From positions 64,501-128,500 of the forward strand of contig CACHNE010000001.1 of assembly GCA_902581145.1 (NCBI GenBank): a DNA stretch of 64,000 nucleotides, written 5' to 3'. Below the pieces are notes generated by a model. The model was given only the letters and a program-made list of their open reading frames with translations, had not been told where the DNA came from and did no database searches. This DNA comes from an uncultured Bacteroidota bacterium (GTDB taxonomy: Bacteria > Bacteroidota > Bacteroidia > Flavobacteriales > Flavobacteriaceae). Positions 7,806-15,826 of the stretch are shown piece by piece; position 1 is the first letter of the stretch, and every line of letters starts with the position of its first letter. Position numbers and translations under genes: made by a program.

Positions 7806-9504
7806 TTTTTTTCTCTATGTAATTATTGATTCTCCTCTCAAGAGTTGGTAATGTAACTGTTCCGTATTCTAAAATTTTTTCATGAAATTCTCTAATGTCA
7901 AATTTATCATTCAATTGATCTTTTGCTTTATTTCTGAGCTCACGGATTTTTAGCTCACCTATTTTGTAAGATAAAGCTTGACCTGGCCACGAGATATATC
8001 TGTCAATTTCAGTGTTAACCTCGTGTAAAGACAATGCTGTATTTTTTGACATGTAATCGATGGCTTTCTCTTTTGACCATCCCTTTGCGTGAAGTCCAGT
8101 ATCTACAACTAATCGACAAGCTCTCCACATTTCATAGGTAAATTTTCCAAATTTTTCATAAGGAGTTGTATATATACCCATTTCATCAGCCAGAAACTCT
8201 GTGTATAGACCCCAGCCTTCTCCGTATGCAGACAGATATAAATTTCTTCTGAATCTGGGAATACTATCTCCTAACTCATTATTTAAGGCGCTTTGAAGAT
8301 GATGACCTGGAACCGCTTCGTGAACCGTTAAAGCAGGGATTGTATATAGAGTTCTACTTTTTAAATCGTAGGTGTTTACCCAATAATAACCTGGATCAGT
8401 ACTATTTTTTGAAGTACCTACATATCTACCCCCAGTATATTTTGGAGCTATAGCATCAGGAACAGGTGCAACACCATATGGTTTTCTTGGAAGAGTTTTA
8501 AAAAATCTTGGAAGTTGTTCATCTGCTCTTTTAGAAATATCTCTGGCATACATAAGAAGTTCTTTCGGAGTTTTTGCATAGAATTGCTCATCGGTTCTTA
8601 AGAATTTGAAAAATTCTTCAAAAGAACCTTTAAATTTCAATTCATCAATAATTTTTATCATTTCTTTTTTAATCCTTGCAACCTCTTTTAGACCAATTTG
8701 ATGAATTTCGTCAGCTGTATATGATTCACTTGTAGTGTAATAATTAATTCTATTTTGATAGAATTCAGATCCATTTGGGGTTTCTGAAACCCCTATTGTA
8801 GTTCTGGTTTTTTTATAATACTCCTTTTCAAAGAAATCCTTAATTCTAATAAATTGAGGTACAACACTCTTTTCGATAGCATTTTTTGCTGCAACAAGTA
8901 TCGAATCTCTTTGAATTTCTGAAATGTCATTAGGTAGTTTATTAAAAGGAGAATAAAAATAATTTGATTCAAAATCTTTAGTGATATGATCATTATATGT
9001 TGATTCGTATCCTTTAAATATTACTAAAGGCTGAGATACACCTTTTTCAAGTCCTTTTCTTAAAAGAGGTAAATATTGATCAACATATTGGGGTATAGCA
9101 TTAAGCTTATTTAAATAATTTTTGACTTGCTCATAATTGTACATCGGTCTAACATTATAAACTAGACTACTATGGAAACCTGAATCAGAAAGTAGCGGAT
9201 TTAGAAATCTTTCAAAATCATAATATGCAATTATATCATTTAAAACAAACGATAATAATTCATATGAAATATTATCGTTTTCATCTAACTTGACAATATC
9301 AATATAATCTAATTTTAGTAAAAGACTTTCAGCAAATTCTTTTTCAGCTTTAAAGTATTCTTCAGAAAAATTACCCAGAGGATAATCCTCATAATTATAG
9401 CCTTCATGGTTTTGGTATTCTTTAATAATTGCATCTAGTTTTTCATTATCATGATTACATGAGAATAAAATAAATATTGATAAAAAAATAATTTTATATT
9501 TCAT
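7798..9504 (-). CDS. DUF885-family lipoprotein, peptidase-like
   Basis: A 568-aa protein with a lipoprotein signal (hydrophobic run then lipobox LFSC, cysteine at residue 16), so probably anchored in the outer membrane or periplasm. The core shows HEAVPGHHLQ, the conserved motif of DUF885 proteins, which resembles a zinc-peptidase HExxH-type site but is not identical to it. Family members are usually annotated as uncharacterised or carboxypeptidase-like. I start it at ATG 9504 because this puts the signal peptide at the N-terminus. A TTG at 9528 would add eight residues and overlap the dehydrogenase gene. Its place inside the hydroxyproline operon, between dehydrogenase and epimerase, suggests release of hydroxyproline from peptides. 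That is inference. Confidence 0.8.
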   Translation of the reverse strand: MKYKIIFLSIFILFSCNHDNEKLDAIIKEYQNHEGYNYEDYPLGNFSEEYFKAEKEFAESLLLKLDYIDIVKLDENDNISYELLSFVLNDIIAYYDFERFLNPLLSDSGFHSSLVYNVRPMYNYEQVKNYLNKLNAIPQYVDQYLPLLRKGLEKGVSQPLVIFKGYESTYNDHITKDFESNYFYSPFNKLPNDISEIQRDSILVAAKNAIEKSVVPQFIRIKDFFEKEYYKKTRTTIGVSETPNGSEFYQNRINYYTTSESYTADEIHQIGLKEVARIKKEMIKIIDELKFKGSFEEFFKFLRTDEQFYAKTPKELLMYARDISKRADEQLPRFFKTLPRKPYGVAPVPDAIAPKYTGGRYVGTSKNSTDPGYYWVNTYDLKSRTLYTIPALTVHEAVPGHHLQSALNNELGDSIPRFRRNLYLSAYGEGWGLYTEFLADEMGIYTTPYEKFGKFTYEMWRACRLVVDTGLHAKGWSKEKAIDYMSKNTALSLHEVNTEIDRYISWPGQALSYKIGELKIRELRNKAKDQLNDKFDIREFHEKILEYGTVTLPTLERRINNYIEKKNE

Positions 9505-9524
9505 AATTGTAAATATTTTTAAAA

Positions 9525-11108
9525 TCAAATCTCGTTCTTAGAGGCAATACCGTTTATTTTACGGTTTATCATTAATGGATTATCATTTTTCAATTCATTT
9601 GGTAGTAAATTTTGAGGAAAATCCTGAAAACTTACTGGTCTTAGCCACCTTTTTATTGAATTTGTTCCAACAGCTGAAAATCTGGAGTCAGTTGATGCAG
9701 GATATGGACCACCATGTGTCATTGATGGACAAACCTCTACTCCGGTTGGTACTCCGTTAAATATAATTCTACCTACTTTTAACTCCAGAGCATTAATAAT
9801 TTTTTCGCCTAAAAAATTTTCGTTAGTATCTGCTAATATTGTTCCTGTTAGTTGTCCTTCCATTGAATTAATTACCTGAAGCATTTCATTTTCATCCAAA
9901 CATTTTACAATTAGTGAACATGGACCGAAAATTTCATCCTGCAGTTTTTTATCTTGGATAAAGTTTTTAGCTTTTACAGATGAAATAACATGTTTTGGAA
10001 AATTCGCCTTTGACTCAGAATCTTCTTTTGTTAGAACTGAAATATGTTTATTTTTTTTAATATTTTCTATACCATTAATATACGCATTATAGATGTTAGG
10101 GTGAAGCATACAACTAGGCGATAATTTTTCAATCTCCTCAACTAAATTTTTTATAAACAAATCAAAAATTTCTGATTCAAAAGAAATAATTATACCAGGG
10201 TTAGTACAAAATTGTCCAGATCCAATTGTTATTGATTTAGCAAATTTTTCTGCTAATTCAGCATATTCTTTATGAAGTTTTTCTGGAAATATTAGCACTG
10301 GATTAACACTTCCCATTTCAGCAAAAACAGGAATGGGATTGTCTCTTCTTGATGCTAGATCATAAATTGCACGCCCTCCTCTCAAACTACCAGTAAAACC
10401 AACTGCTTTAACTCTAGGATTGTTTACTAGCTTTTCTCCAACTTCAATTCCTTTACTATTCAGATTAGAAAAAACTCCGTTAGGCATATTAGTTATTTTT
10501 ACAGCTCTAATTATTGCTGCCGAAACTACTTCTCCTGTTCCAGCATGCATCGGATGAGATTTTAATATAACGGGGCATCCTGCAGCCAAAGCTGAAGCAG
10601 TATCACCTCCTGCGGTTGAATAAGCTAAAGGAAAATTACTTGCACCAAAAACCGCAACTGGTCCAAGCGGCATTAACATTTTTCTTAAATCAGGTTTTGG
10701 AGCTGGAACTCTATTTGGAATTGAAGTGTCTATGGAAACTTCTTGAAAGTCTCCGTTAATAAGGAGTTCTGAGAATGACCTCAATTGATTAATCGTACGT
10801 GTTAATTCCGCCAGACATCTAGCTTCGGACAAACCTGTTTCAGAACAATAAATATTTACTATATCATTAGAAATTAATTGTAGCTCATCTGCTATTTGAT
10901 TTAAAAATTTAGATTTCTCTACAGATGAAACAAGCTTATATTTTTTAAATGCTTGGAATGCAAGTTCCACTGATTTTTGAATTTCTGAATCACTCGCCTC
11001 ATAGAAAGTTATATCATTTTCAATATTTAATTTTGGGTTAAATGTCTGAAACGTTACGGACGAATTTGAAGATAAATTATCTCCAATATAATTTTTACCA
11101 GTAATCAT
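9525..11108 (-). CDS. 2-oxoglutarate semialdehyde (2,5-dioxovalerate) dehydrogenase
   Basis: A 527-aa aldehyde dehydrogenase with the catalytic cysteine C301 in SGQFCTNPG, the general base E264 in FAEMGSVNP, and the NAD(P) motif FTGSLRGG. The EMGSVNP/FCTNPG pair is characteristic of the 2,5-dioxovalerate dehydrogenase subgroup rather than betaine- or succinate-semialdehyde enzymes. In the hydroxyproline pathway it oxidises 2-oxoglutarate semialdehyde to 2-oxoglutarate, the final step into the TCA cycle. It follows the deaminase gene after 2 nt. The same subgroup also serves L-arabinose and glucarate pathways, but no such genes are nearby. Confidence 0.9.
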   Translation of the reverse strand: MITGKNYIGDNLSSNSSVTFQTFNPKLNIENDITFYEASDSEIQKSVELAFQAFKKYKLVSSVEKSKFLNQIADELQLISNDIVNIYCSETGLSEARCLAELTRTINQLRSFSELLINGDFQEVSIDTSIPNRVPAPKPDLRKMLMPLGPVAVFGASNFPLAYSTAGGDTASALAAGCPVILKSHPMHAGTGEVVSAAIIRAVKITNMPNGVFSNLNSKGIEVGEKLVNNPRVKAVGFTGSLRGGRAIYDLASRRDNPIPVFAEMGSVNPVLIFPEKLHKEYAELAEKFAKSITIGSGQFCTNPGIIISFESEIFDLFIKNLVEEIEKLSPSCMLHPNIYNAYINGIENIKKNKHISVLTKEDSESKANFPKHVISSVKAKNFIQDKKLQDEIFGPCSLIVKCLDENEMLQVINSMEGQLTGTILADTNENFLGEKIINALELKVGRIIFNGVPTGVEVCPSMTHGGPYPASTDSRFSAVGTNSIKRWLRPVSFQDFPQNLLPNELKNDNPLMINRKINGIASKNEI

Positions 11109-11110
11109 AA

Positions 11111-12016
11111 TTAAAAGCTATATTTTGATAAATCAGGTCTATTTTTAATTCCTGTATTTATAATTTCTAAAACATTTTCTCTTTCTTTACCCGATAAAGG
11201 TTTTCTTGGAAGTCTTACATTTTCAGAACCAATTCCTAGTATTGTTTCCGCTAACTTTATATTTTGAACCAGTTTTGGATTTATATCTAATTCAAGTAAA
11301 GGTAAAAACCACCTGTATATTTCTATTGCTTCTTTTATTTTGTTCTGTGATTGAAGTTTATATATTGCAACGGTTTCCTCTGGAAAAGCGCAAACCAATC
11401 CTGCAATCCAGCCATCTGCACCCATCAACAAACTTTCAAGAGCAATCGTATCTACACCAGTCATGATTTTTAATCTGGACCCATAAGCATTTTTAAGTCT
11501 TGTTACATTAGATATATCTCTCGTTGACTCTTTAACTGCCTTTATATTATCACATTTTAAAAGCTTTTCAAACATGTCGATTGTAACTTCGATTCCATAA
11601 TCAACTGGATTATTGTATATCATAATTGGCAAATCAGTGGAATTAGCTATAGCTTCAAAATATTCTTCCGTCTCCTTTTTTCCAGACTTGTAACGCATCG
11701 GTGGTAATACCATTAACCCACTTGCACCAAATTTTTCTGCACATTTAACACTTTTTAGAGCATCTTTTGTTGACTGCTCGGCAATATTGACAACAACAGG
11801 AATTTTATTTGAAACAAAATCAACAGTATTTTGGGTTAAAATATTTTTTTCGTCCTGGGTTAGGGTACTTGCCTCTCCCAATGATCCACCTAAAACAATT
11901 GCATCAATACCTGCTTGCAGCTGAAAGTCTAAATTTTTATTAAAAAGGACCAAGTCTAATTTATCATCATAACTAAATTTAGTAGTGATTGCCGGCATTA
12001 CTCCACTCCATTCCAT
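11111..12016 (-). CDS. dihydrodipicolinate synthase-family 1-pyrroline-4-hydroxy-2-carboxylate deaminase
   Basis: A 301-aa class I aldolase-fold protein of the DHDPS/NAL family. The Schiff-base lysine is K162 in KAVKEST, the catalytic tyrosine Y134 is in IMIYNNP, and GGSLGEAST occupies the place of the GTTGE substrate loop. In hydroxyproline catabolism this family member deaminates 1-pyrroline-4-hydroxy-2-carboxylate to 2-oxoglutarate semialdehyde. The assignment comes from its operon partners, because the fold alone is multifunctional. It is the first gene of the five-gene operon, 50 nt after hemW. I found no consensus promoter in that gap, so read-through from ruvC-hemW is possible. Confidence 0.85.
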   Translation of the reverse strand: MEWSGVMPAITTKFSYDDKLDLVLFNKNLDFQLQAGIDAIVLGGSLGEASTLTQDEKNILTQNTVDFVSNKIPVVVNIAEQSTKDALKSVKCAEKFGASGLMVLPPMRYKSGKKETEEYFEAIANSTDLPIMIYNNPVDYGIEVTIDMFEKLLKCDNIKAVKESTRDISNVTRLKNAYGSRLKIMTGVDTIALESLLMGADGWIAGLVCAFPEETVAIYKLQSQNKIKEAIEIYRWFLPLLELDINPKLVQNIKLAETILGIGSENVRLPRKPLSGKERENVLEIINTGIKNRPDLSKYSF

Positions 12017-12066
12017 ATAAGAGATTTTGTATTGAAGATAATGTTTTTTTGCTAATTTATTTTGTT

Positions 12067-13191
12067 CTAATTTGTTACAAATAAGTCAGACGCAACTCCG
12101 TCAGTTAAAAATTTGTATTCTTTTGATGTATGAAGTTTATTGTTTGTTTTGATAAGTACACCTTCTTTAATTTTAAGGTCTATTTGTTTACTTAAACTAT
12201 CTAAATTCAAATCTGAAAATTCTGATTGAATGAAATCTAAATCAATTCCATCTGAGGTTCTTAAACCTATCATTATTACTTCATTTAACACATCAATTTG
12301 TGATAAAACCTCTGATTCATTGGGTAAAATATTTTCTTTAATTTTTTCAATATACTTTTGATTATTACTGACATTCCATGTTCTTGAGGAACCATCAAAC
12401 GAATGTGCTGATGGCCCAAACCCAATATATTTTTTCCTGTTCCAATATGTGAGATTGTTTTTACACTCATAACCAGGTTTTGAAAAACTTGAAAATTCGT
12501 AATTATAATAACCTAATTTTAACAACAAATCATAAGCATACTCAAATTGCAATTTCTGATCCCTGTCTTCAACTTCCTTAATCTTGTTCTTTTCAATTAA
12601 TTTTTTAAGGGCTGTTTGTGGCTCAACAGTTAAAACATAAGTTGAAATATGGGGTACATCATAATTTAATCCAATTTCAATGTTTTTTTTCCATGCATCT
12701 ATTGAACTTTCAGGAATTCCATAGATTAGATCAATAGAAAAATTGGTGAAATTATTTTTTATTTTTTCAATTGAATCAATCGCAGTTTTTGAATTGTGAC
12801 TCCTGTTCATTAATACTAAATCAGAATCAATAAAAGATTGTATCCCAAGACTAACTCTATTAAAACTATTTTTTTTCCACACTTCAATTTTTTCAAGACG
12901 AACATCATCAGGATTACATTCAATTGTAATTTCAGCATTATTAGAAATTTTAAATTTTTTATGAATTTCATTTAAAATTTTTTCTAAATCTGTTTCAGTA
13001 AGAATTGATGGTGTTCCTCCTCCAAAATATATTGAGCCAACATCATCATTCAATTCATTTGATCTTAAAGAAATTTCACTTACAATTGAATCAATAATTA
13101 AATCTTTTGATTTTAACGATGTAGAAAAATGATAATTACAATAGTGACATGCTTTTCTACAAAAAGGAATATGAATATATATACTACTTAT
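12067..13191 (-). CDS. hemW: HemW-like radical SAM protein with apparent ATA start codon
   Basis: A radical SAM protein of the HemW/HemN family, which binds heme and an Fe-S cluster and is thought to act as a heme chaperone. The first standard start (TTG at 13053) would delete the Fe-S motif. Reading upstream in frame restores SIYIHIPFCRKACHYCNYH, with CxxxCxxC at residues 11-18, which every active member needs. No ATG, GTG or TTG lies between the ruvC stop and this motif. The codon aligned with the usual initiator is ATA at 13191-13189, overlapping the ruvC TAA. With that start the protein has 374 aa. The GGGTPS motif and the C-terminal domain are normal. The gene is coupled to ruvC. Confidence 0.85.
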   Translation of the reverse strand: MSSIYIHIPFCRKACHYCNYHFSTSLKSKDLIIDSIVSEISLRSNELNDDVGSIYFGGGTPSILTETDLEKILNEIHKKFKISNNAEITIECNPDDVRLEKIEVWKKNSFNRVSLGIQSFIDSDLVLMNRSHNSKTAIDSIEKIKNNFTNFSIDLIYGIPESSIDAWKKNIEIGLNYDVPHISTYVLTVEPQTALKKLIEKNKIKEVEDRDQKLQFEYAYDLLLKLGYYNYEFSSFSKPGYECKNNLTYWNRKKYIGFGPSAHSFDGSSRTWNVSNNQKYIEKIKENILPNESEVLSQIDVLNEVIMIGLRTSDGIDLDFIQSEFSDLNLDSLSKQIDLKIKEGVLIKTNNKLHTSKEYKFLTDGVASDLFVTN

Positions 13192-13742
13192 GACCCTCTT
13201 ATTTTATTTTTATTTTGATTTACAAAGCTTGACCAACTAGAATATTTTGTTCCCTCAAAAGTATTTTTTGAATTATAAAAATGGCATACAGCAGCTGCTA
13301 GTCCGTCTGTAGAATCTAAATTTTTAGGTAACTCTTTTATGGCTAGTAAATTCTGAAGCATTTTTGCTACTTGTTCTTTACTGGCATTACCATTACCTGT
13401 TATTGCCATTTTTATTTTTTTTGGTGAATACTCTGTTATCGGTATTTCTCTTGAAAGACCTGCGGCCATTGCTATTCCTTGAGCTCTACCAAGTTTGAGC
13501 ATACTCTGAATATTTTTACCAAAAAAAGGTGCCTCAATAGCTATTTCATCAGGATTGAACTCTTCTATTAAAGAAATAGTTCTTTCAAAGACTAATTTAA
13601 GTTTTAAATAATGGTCTTTATGTTTTGTCAAATTCAATTCATTCATTTCTATGAGAGACATTTTTCTATCCTTTATTTTGATTATACCAAAACCCATTAT
13701 TGTTGTCCCTGGATCAATACCTAAAATTATTTTTTCACTCAT
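13188..13742 (-). CDS. ruvC: crossover junction endodeoxyribonuclease RuvC
   Basis: A 184-aa RuvC resolvase that cuts Holliday junctions during recombination. The N-terminal ILGIDPGTTIMGFG carries the first catalytic aspartate. IAIEAPFFGKN holds the catalytic glutamate, and DSTDGLAAAVCH near the C-terminus provides the distal acidic residues. Length is normal. It lies 5 nt after a lipoprotein gene, and its stop codon overlaps the start of hemW, an arrangement that is common in flavobacteria. Confidence 0.95.
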   Translation of the reverse strand: MSEKIILGIDPGTTIMGFGIIKIKDRKMSLIEMNELNLTKHKDHYLKLKLVFERTISLIEEFNPDEIAIEAPFFGKNIQSMLKLGRAQGIAMAAGLSREIPITEYSPKKIKMAITGNGNASKEQVAKMLQNLLAIKELPKNLDSTDGLAAAVCHFYNSKNTFEGTKYSSWSSFVNQNKNKIRGS

Positions 13743-13747
13743 AATTA

Positions 13748-14230
13748 TTATTCAGTTGAAATTATAATTGGCATGGTAAATATTACATCAACCTGCTGAC
13801 CTCTTTTAATAGCGGGATATAGCTTTGGGAGATTTGAAACAGTATTATTAAATGAACTATTTATAACTTCTTTATATTTGAGATTTTTTTCTGAAATATT
13901 TATACTTTCAATTGAAATTAGACCACTTTTATCAACCATTAAAACCATATTAACCGTGTCTACAAGTGTTCTATTAAGAACCAAATTATTTCTTTTCAAA
14001 TTTGCTGTAAAATTATTTGTAATGGTTTCAACAAAACATTTATTTTTTTGTGATACATTATTTAACTCTAAACAATTATCAAAAATGGGATACTGATCAA
14101 CTTCATTCCAGTTAAATGACTTTAGTTCTTCATTTATAAACTCATCAACTGAAATTTTTCTGTCAATTTGAAAATCATATTCACACGAATTAAGCAAAAA
14201 AAAGAAAATAAAAATCAGAGTTATTCTCAC
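13748..14230 (-). CDS. lipoprotein of unknown function
   Basis: A 160-aa protein with a strong lipoprotein signal (residues 1-16, lipobox LLNSC). I do not recognise a named domain. The C-terminal part (KLYPAIKRGQQVDVIFTMPIII) has the flavour of a TonB C-terminal-like strand, as in many small flavobacterial envelope proteins, but this is weak. Two internal cysteines (DNCLELNN, NKCFVET) could form a disulfide. It is the first gene before ruvC-hemW on the minus strand, separated by 5 nt from ruvC. Confidence 0.6.
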   Translation of the reverse strand: MRITLIFIFFFLLNSCEYDFQIDRKISVDEFINEELKSFNWNEVDQYPIFDNCLELNNVSQKNKCFVETITNNFTANLKRNNLVLNRTLVDTVNMVLMVDKSGLISIESINISEKNLKYKEVINSSFNNTVSNLPKLYPAIKRGQQVDVIFTMPIIISTE

Positions 14231-14296
14231 AATAGATATTAATTAATTAATTTCATAAAGTTAATTGATTTTATTTAGAATATTCTTAATTATCAT

Positions 14297-14791
14297 ATGG
14301 ATATATTTTTATTGATATTGTCTTTTGTATTTATGATAGTAGGGATTATAGGAAGCGTAATTCCTGTTTTACCAGGCCCTTTAAGTTCATGGTTAGGACT
14401 ATTTATTTTTAGTAATATTTCTAATGTACAAGTAGAAAGTAAAATACTTATTTTTTGCTTAATTATTGGATTAATAATTTTTATTCTCGATTATATAATT
14501 CCAATATATACTTCAAAAAAATTTGGTGCAAGTAAGTTCGGAATAATAGGTGCTTCAATTGGTACTTTAATTGGCTTATTTTTACCACCATTTGGAATCA
14601 TCATCGGAGCATTAATTGGTGCAATTGCTGGTGAATTATTTCTAAATAAAAATTTTGAAAAATCAATTAAAGCTGCTGCTGGTGTTTTTCTAGGTTTAAT
14701 CGTTTCCGGTTTTACAAAAGCATTAATATCGATTATATTTTTAGTGATCTATATTAATTTATTTCTAAATAATTTTAAGAACCTATTTTGA
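14297..14791 (+). CDS. DUF456 membrane protein
   Basis: A 164-aa integral membrane protein with about five hydrophobic segments. The N-terminal VIPVLPGPLSSWLGL and the glycine-rich GASIGTLIGLFLPPFGIIIGALIGAIAGE are characteristic of the DUF456 family, which may fold as a glycine-zipper membrane protein. Function is unknown. It stands alone on the plus strand, and its last 9 nt overlap the end of the convergent LacI-type regulator gene. Confidence 0.85.
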   Translation: MDIFLLILSFVFMIVGIIGSVIPVLPGPLSSWLGLFIFSNISNVQVESKILIFCLIIGLIIFILDYIIPIYTSKKFGASKFGIIGASIGTLIGLFLPPFGIIIGALIGAIAGELFLNKNFEKSIKAAAGVFLGLIVSGFTKALISIIFLVIYINLFLNNFKNLF

Positions 14792-15802
14792 TTCACCACC
14801 AATCGTCATTGTTGGGATAATTTCAGTTGTGAAAGAATTTATATTTTTTTCTAATCCAAACCATTTTGAATTCATTCTATCAACCAGCAACTCCACCGAT
14901 CTATTTCCGATTTGTGAACCATGCTGATAAATAGTGGTTAACTTTGGACTAGAATACTCTGAAATTGTTTTATCACCAAAACCAACGACAGATAGCTCAT
15001 CAGGAATTTTAATTCTTAAACTTCTCGCAATATTAATAGAAATTACACCACAAATTATATCAGCTGAGATAATTGCATCAGGTTTATTCTTTTCTATAAA
15101 CTTTTGTATTTCAATGTGCTTATCAAGATTTTTTGAAATCCTTAGAATTAAATTTTTATCAAACTTTCCAAAAAAGTCATAGGTCGCTTTTCTAAATCCA
15201 TTTGCTCTGTATTTGCCAACATTTAAATCATTTATTGTTGTTACAAAACCGATTTTTTTTCTTCCTAATTCTTTCAAACTTTTAACTTCATTATATATCG
15301 CATTAAAATCATCAATAATAACTTTGTCACAATTAATTTTATCAGTTACACGATCAAACATTACAATAGGAGTATCTTTCATAGTAAATTCCCTGATATG
15401 AGAGAAATCATTTTTATTTAGAGTCTCTTCAGACATTGCAATAATTACCCCATCAACATTCCCAGTTGATAAAATTTGAAGACTATCCATTTCTTTTATA
15501 ATTGATTCTTTAGTCGTGACTGTGATAACATCATATCCATGTTCATCTGCTGCATCATGAATACCGTCCAATACTTTAGAATAAAATCGATTCAAAATAT
15601 CAGGGATAACAACCCCAATTGTAAGAGTCCTATTACTTTTAAGGCTAAGTGCTATCTTATTCGGCTTATAGTTGCGCTTTTTTGCTAATTTTTTTACTTT
15701 TTCAATTGTTTGAACACTTATCTCTGAACTATCATGTAGTGCTTTGGAGACTGTTGAAATAGAAACTTTTAGTTCTTTTGCTAATTCTTTTAATGTTATC
15801 AT
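14783..15802 (-). CDS. LacI-family transcriptional regulator of the glucan locus
   Basis: A 339-aa LacI/GalR regulator. The N-terminal helix-turn-helix is TLKELAKELKVSISTVSKAL, followed by the hinge region (YKPNKIALSLKSNRT) and a periplasmic-binding-protein-like sensor domain from about residue 60. It is the last gene of the minus-strand glucan cluster, 24 nt after the GH3 gene, and so is probably co-transcribed with the enzymes. A perfect palindrome CGAAAACGTTTTCG upstream of susC (26524-26537) fits the central-CG operator class of this family and is the likely target. The inducer is presumably a glucan-derived oligosaccharide or glucose. That part is inferred. Confidence 0.92.
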   Translation of the reverse strand: MITLKELAKELKVSISTVSKALHDSSEISVQTIEKVKKLAKKRNYKPNKIALSLKSNRTLTIGVVIPDILNRFYSKVLDGIHDAADEHGYDVITVTTKESIIKEMDSLQILSTGNVDGVIIAMSEETLNKNDFSHIREFTMKDTPIVMFDRVTDKINCDKVIIDDFNAIYNEVKSLKELGRKKIGFVTTINDLNVGKYRANGFRKATYDFFGKFDKNLILRISKNLDKHIEIQKFIEKNKPDAIISADIICGVISINIARSLRIKIPDELSVVGFGDKTISEYSSPKLTTIYQHGSQIGNRSVELLVDRMNSKWFGLEKNINSFTTEIIPTMTIGGESK

Positions 15803-15826
15803 TAATTTTTGTTTGAGATATTTAAA

